The notes below the pieces were generated by a model. That model did no database searches. It was not told where the DNA came from and saw only the letters and a program-made list of their open reading frames with translations. DNA of 64,000 nucleotides from a bacterium. GTDB taxonomy: Bacteria > Eisenbacteria > RBG-16-71-46 > CAIMUX01. The position numbers and the translations under genes are program-made. Below, in pieces: positions 63,183 through 64,000 of this stretch (its first letter is position 1; each line of letters opens with the position of its first letter). Where the stretch lies: contig JAUIHP010000008.1 in the NCBI GenBank assembly GCA_030431975.1, positions 170,318 through 234,317 of the forward strand, read 5' to 3'.

Positions 63183-64000
63183 CTAGCATGTGGACCTCGC
63201 TTCGGACAGCCACGGCCGAACCACAAGCGATGACGCATCGACGGCCGGGCCGCGACTTGGGTCGAGGCCGAAGGTCCACCTCAAAGCATCCGGTGCGTGC
63301 CCCTTCACTGTGATCGTCCCTTTGGCGTGGACGCCCTGCAGATGACAAGCAGCACAAAGCGTCGTTAGGTTGGAGGGATCGTCCGACCCTCCTTGGGATC
63401 GAAACACAATGTGATGAACATTCAGGTTCCTCCGCGAACTGCAACGCGGCGACGTACATTGGAATCCATCGCGAGCCAAGATGCCGAACTCGGCGGTTCG
63501 GCGACGGAAGTCCCGGTCTTCGGCGCCCCAACCGTTCCGGACTTCGAGAATCATGACCTCGACACACCACCAATCTGGTTTGTCGACTCCGTATCTGGCA
63601 CGAGTGTGAAGAATCGCGCGATCCAGAGCTTCCAGCGTGTGGCGATCCGTTCGAAACTGGATGTGTGAGTCACAATTCTCTGACGGATCGGGCACACGTA
63701 GGATGTCCCGCCAGTGGCGCGCAGAAATCTTCCCGAAGTCGCCCGCACCTTCCGCCGGGTCGCACGGAACGTTTTCCGACATGGCATCGTGAAACTCCGG
63801 CAGCGAAATCAACTCCGGCGTTGATTGAAGCTTCGCGGCGATCGTCGGCCACGCAGTTTCGCAAGGCGGCGCGTAACGAAGTCGGTGCGACGGATCTACG
63901 GCTTCCGTACCTCGGGTTGGTAGAAGATCGTCGTGAGCCAGGGCCCAGCGAATCTGTTCCTCCAACATTGTGGCGGACACGTTGGACGCTCGTTCCAGCC
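63183..64000 (-). CDS. HNH endonuclease domain protein (probably 5'-truncated by window edge)
   Basis: At least 265 residues are visible; the frame stays open to the right edge ([20 protein letters not shown] before the in-frame ATG at 63968), so the true start may lie outside the window. The C-terminal part holds an HNH motif with zinc-knuckle Cys: [11 protein letters not shown], then [28 protein letters not shown]. The central part ([22 protein letters not shown]-like [11 protein letters not shown]) resembles the multi-copy HNH proteins common in deltaproteobacteria and candidate phyla. No partner methylase or toxin is adjacent. It may be a mobile or house-keeping nuclease. Confidence 0.75.
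   Translation of the reverse strand, partial: LERASNVSATMLEEQIRWALAHDDLLPTRGTEAVDPSHRLRYAPPCETAWPTIAAKLQSTPELISLPEFHDAMSENVPCDPAEGAGDFGKISARHWRDILRVPDPSENCDSHIQFRTDRHTLEALDRAILHTRARYGVDKPDWWCVEVMILEVRNGWGAEDRDFRRRTAEFGILARDGFQCTSPRCSSRRNLNVHHIVFRSQGGSDDPSNLTTLCAACHLQGVHAKGTITVKGHAPDALRWTFGLDPSRGPAVDASSLVVRPWLSEARSTC

Noticed and set aside
61063-63573. A minus-strand open frame across the M1 aminopeptidase with a long Pro-Asn repeat
   Set aside because: The PN repeat is only the translation of the GGGTTY array; the plus-strand M1 gene is clearly real.

Overview
The window is GC-rich bacterial chromosome, densely coded, with most genes on the minus strand. Three features together suggest a Gram-negative member of the FCB superphylum or a neighbouring candidate phylum (for example Eisenbacteria-, Latescibacteria- or Krumholzibacteriota-like): a PorV-type outer-membrane protein beside a CarboxypepD-reg/TonB receptor, several secreted proteins ending in FlgD-like Ig sorting-type domains, and a Myxococcus-like type IV pilus gene order. 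This assignment is inference; no rRNA or tRNA gene was recognised in the window.

Region 1 (115-7046, minus) is an operon of a TonB-dependent receptor, a roughly 1,000-residue secreted protein with a FlgD-like C-terminus, and a PorV/UPF0164 barrel. Region 2 (7639-14278, plus) is a minor-prepilin operon (PilV-, PilX-, FimT/GspH- and PilW-like). The PilW-like protein is a 943-residue mosaic with fibronectin-III-like and lectin-like domains, and the last gene is a degenerate metallophosphoesterase-like protein. GTP-dependent PEP carboxykinase follows in convergent orientation.

Region 3 (16529-40238, minus) is the type IV pilus locus. In transcription order it runs: acidic TPR protein, outer-membrane barrel, ComEA-like protein (upstream end still unclear), pilB, pilT, pilC, pilS, pilR, pilA, ABC ATPase, ABC permease, TPR membrane protein, pilD, pilM, pilN, pilO, pilP, pilQ, and then a CheW protein with an inserted zinc-binding CZB domain. 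This closely matches the Myxococcus xanthus order pilBTCSRAGHIDMNOPQ. Together these genes should build, power, regulate and retract type IV pili, and possibly support DNA uptake.

Region 4 (40487-63021) is mostly amino-acid and peptide catabolism plus signalling. It holds hutI, an ECF sigma factor/Ser-Thr kinase pair, two exported proteins, a PGM1-like ATP-grasp ligase, hutU, a DinG-type helicase, a DUF2304/GT2 pair, a tightly overlapping operon of tryptophanase, degenerate M14 peptidase and intact M14 peptidase, a SirB1-like protein, and an exported M1 aminopeptidase. With PEP carboxykinase this fits a cell that degrades proteins and makes sugars from amino acids. The right edge holds an HNH-endonuclease-domain gene that probably runs off the window.

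Non-coding structure includes several short-unit G-rich tandem arrays (16273-16356, 60769-60820, 63029-63166), a nested inverted-repeat array between pilS and pilC (29924-30351), and clear intrinsic terminators after pilQ, pilA and pilR.
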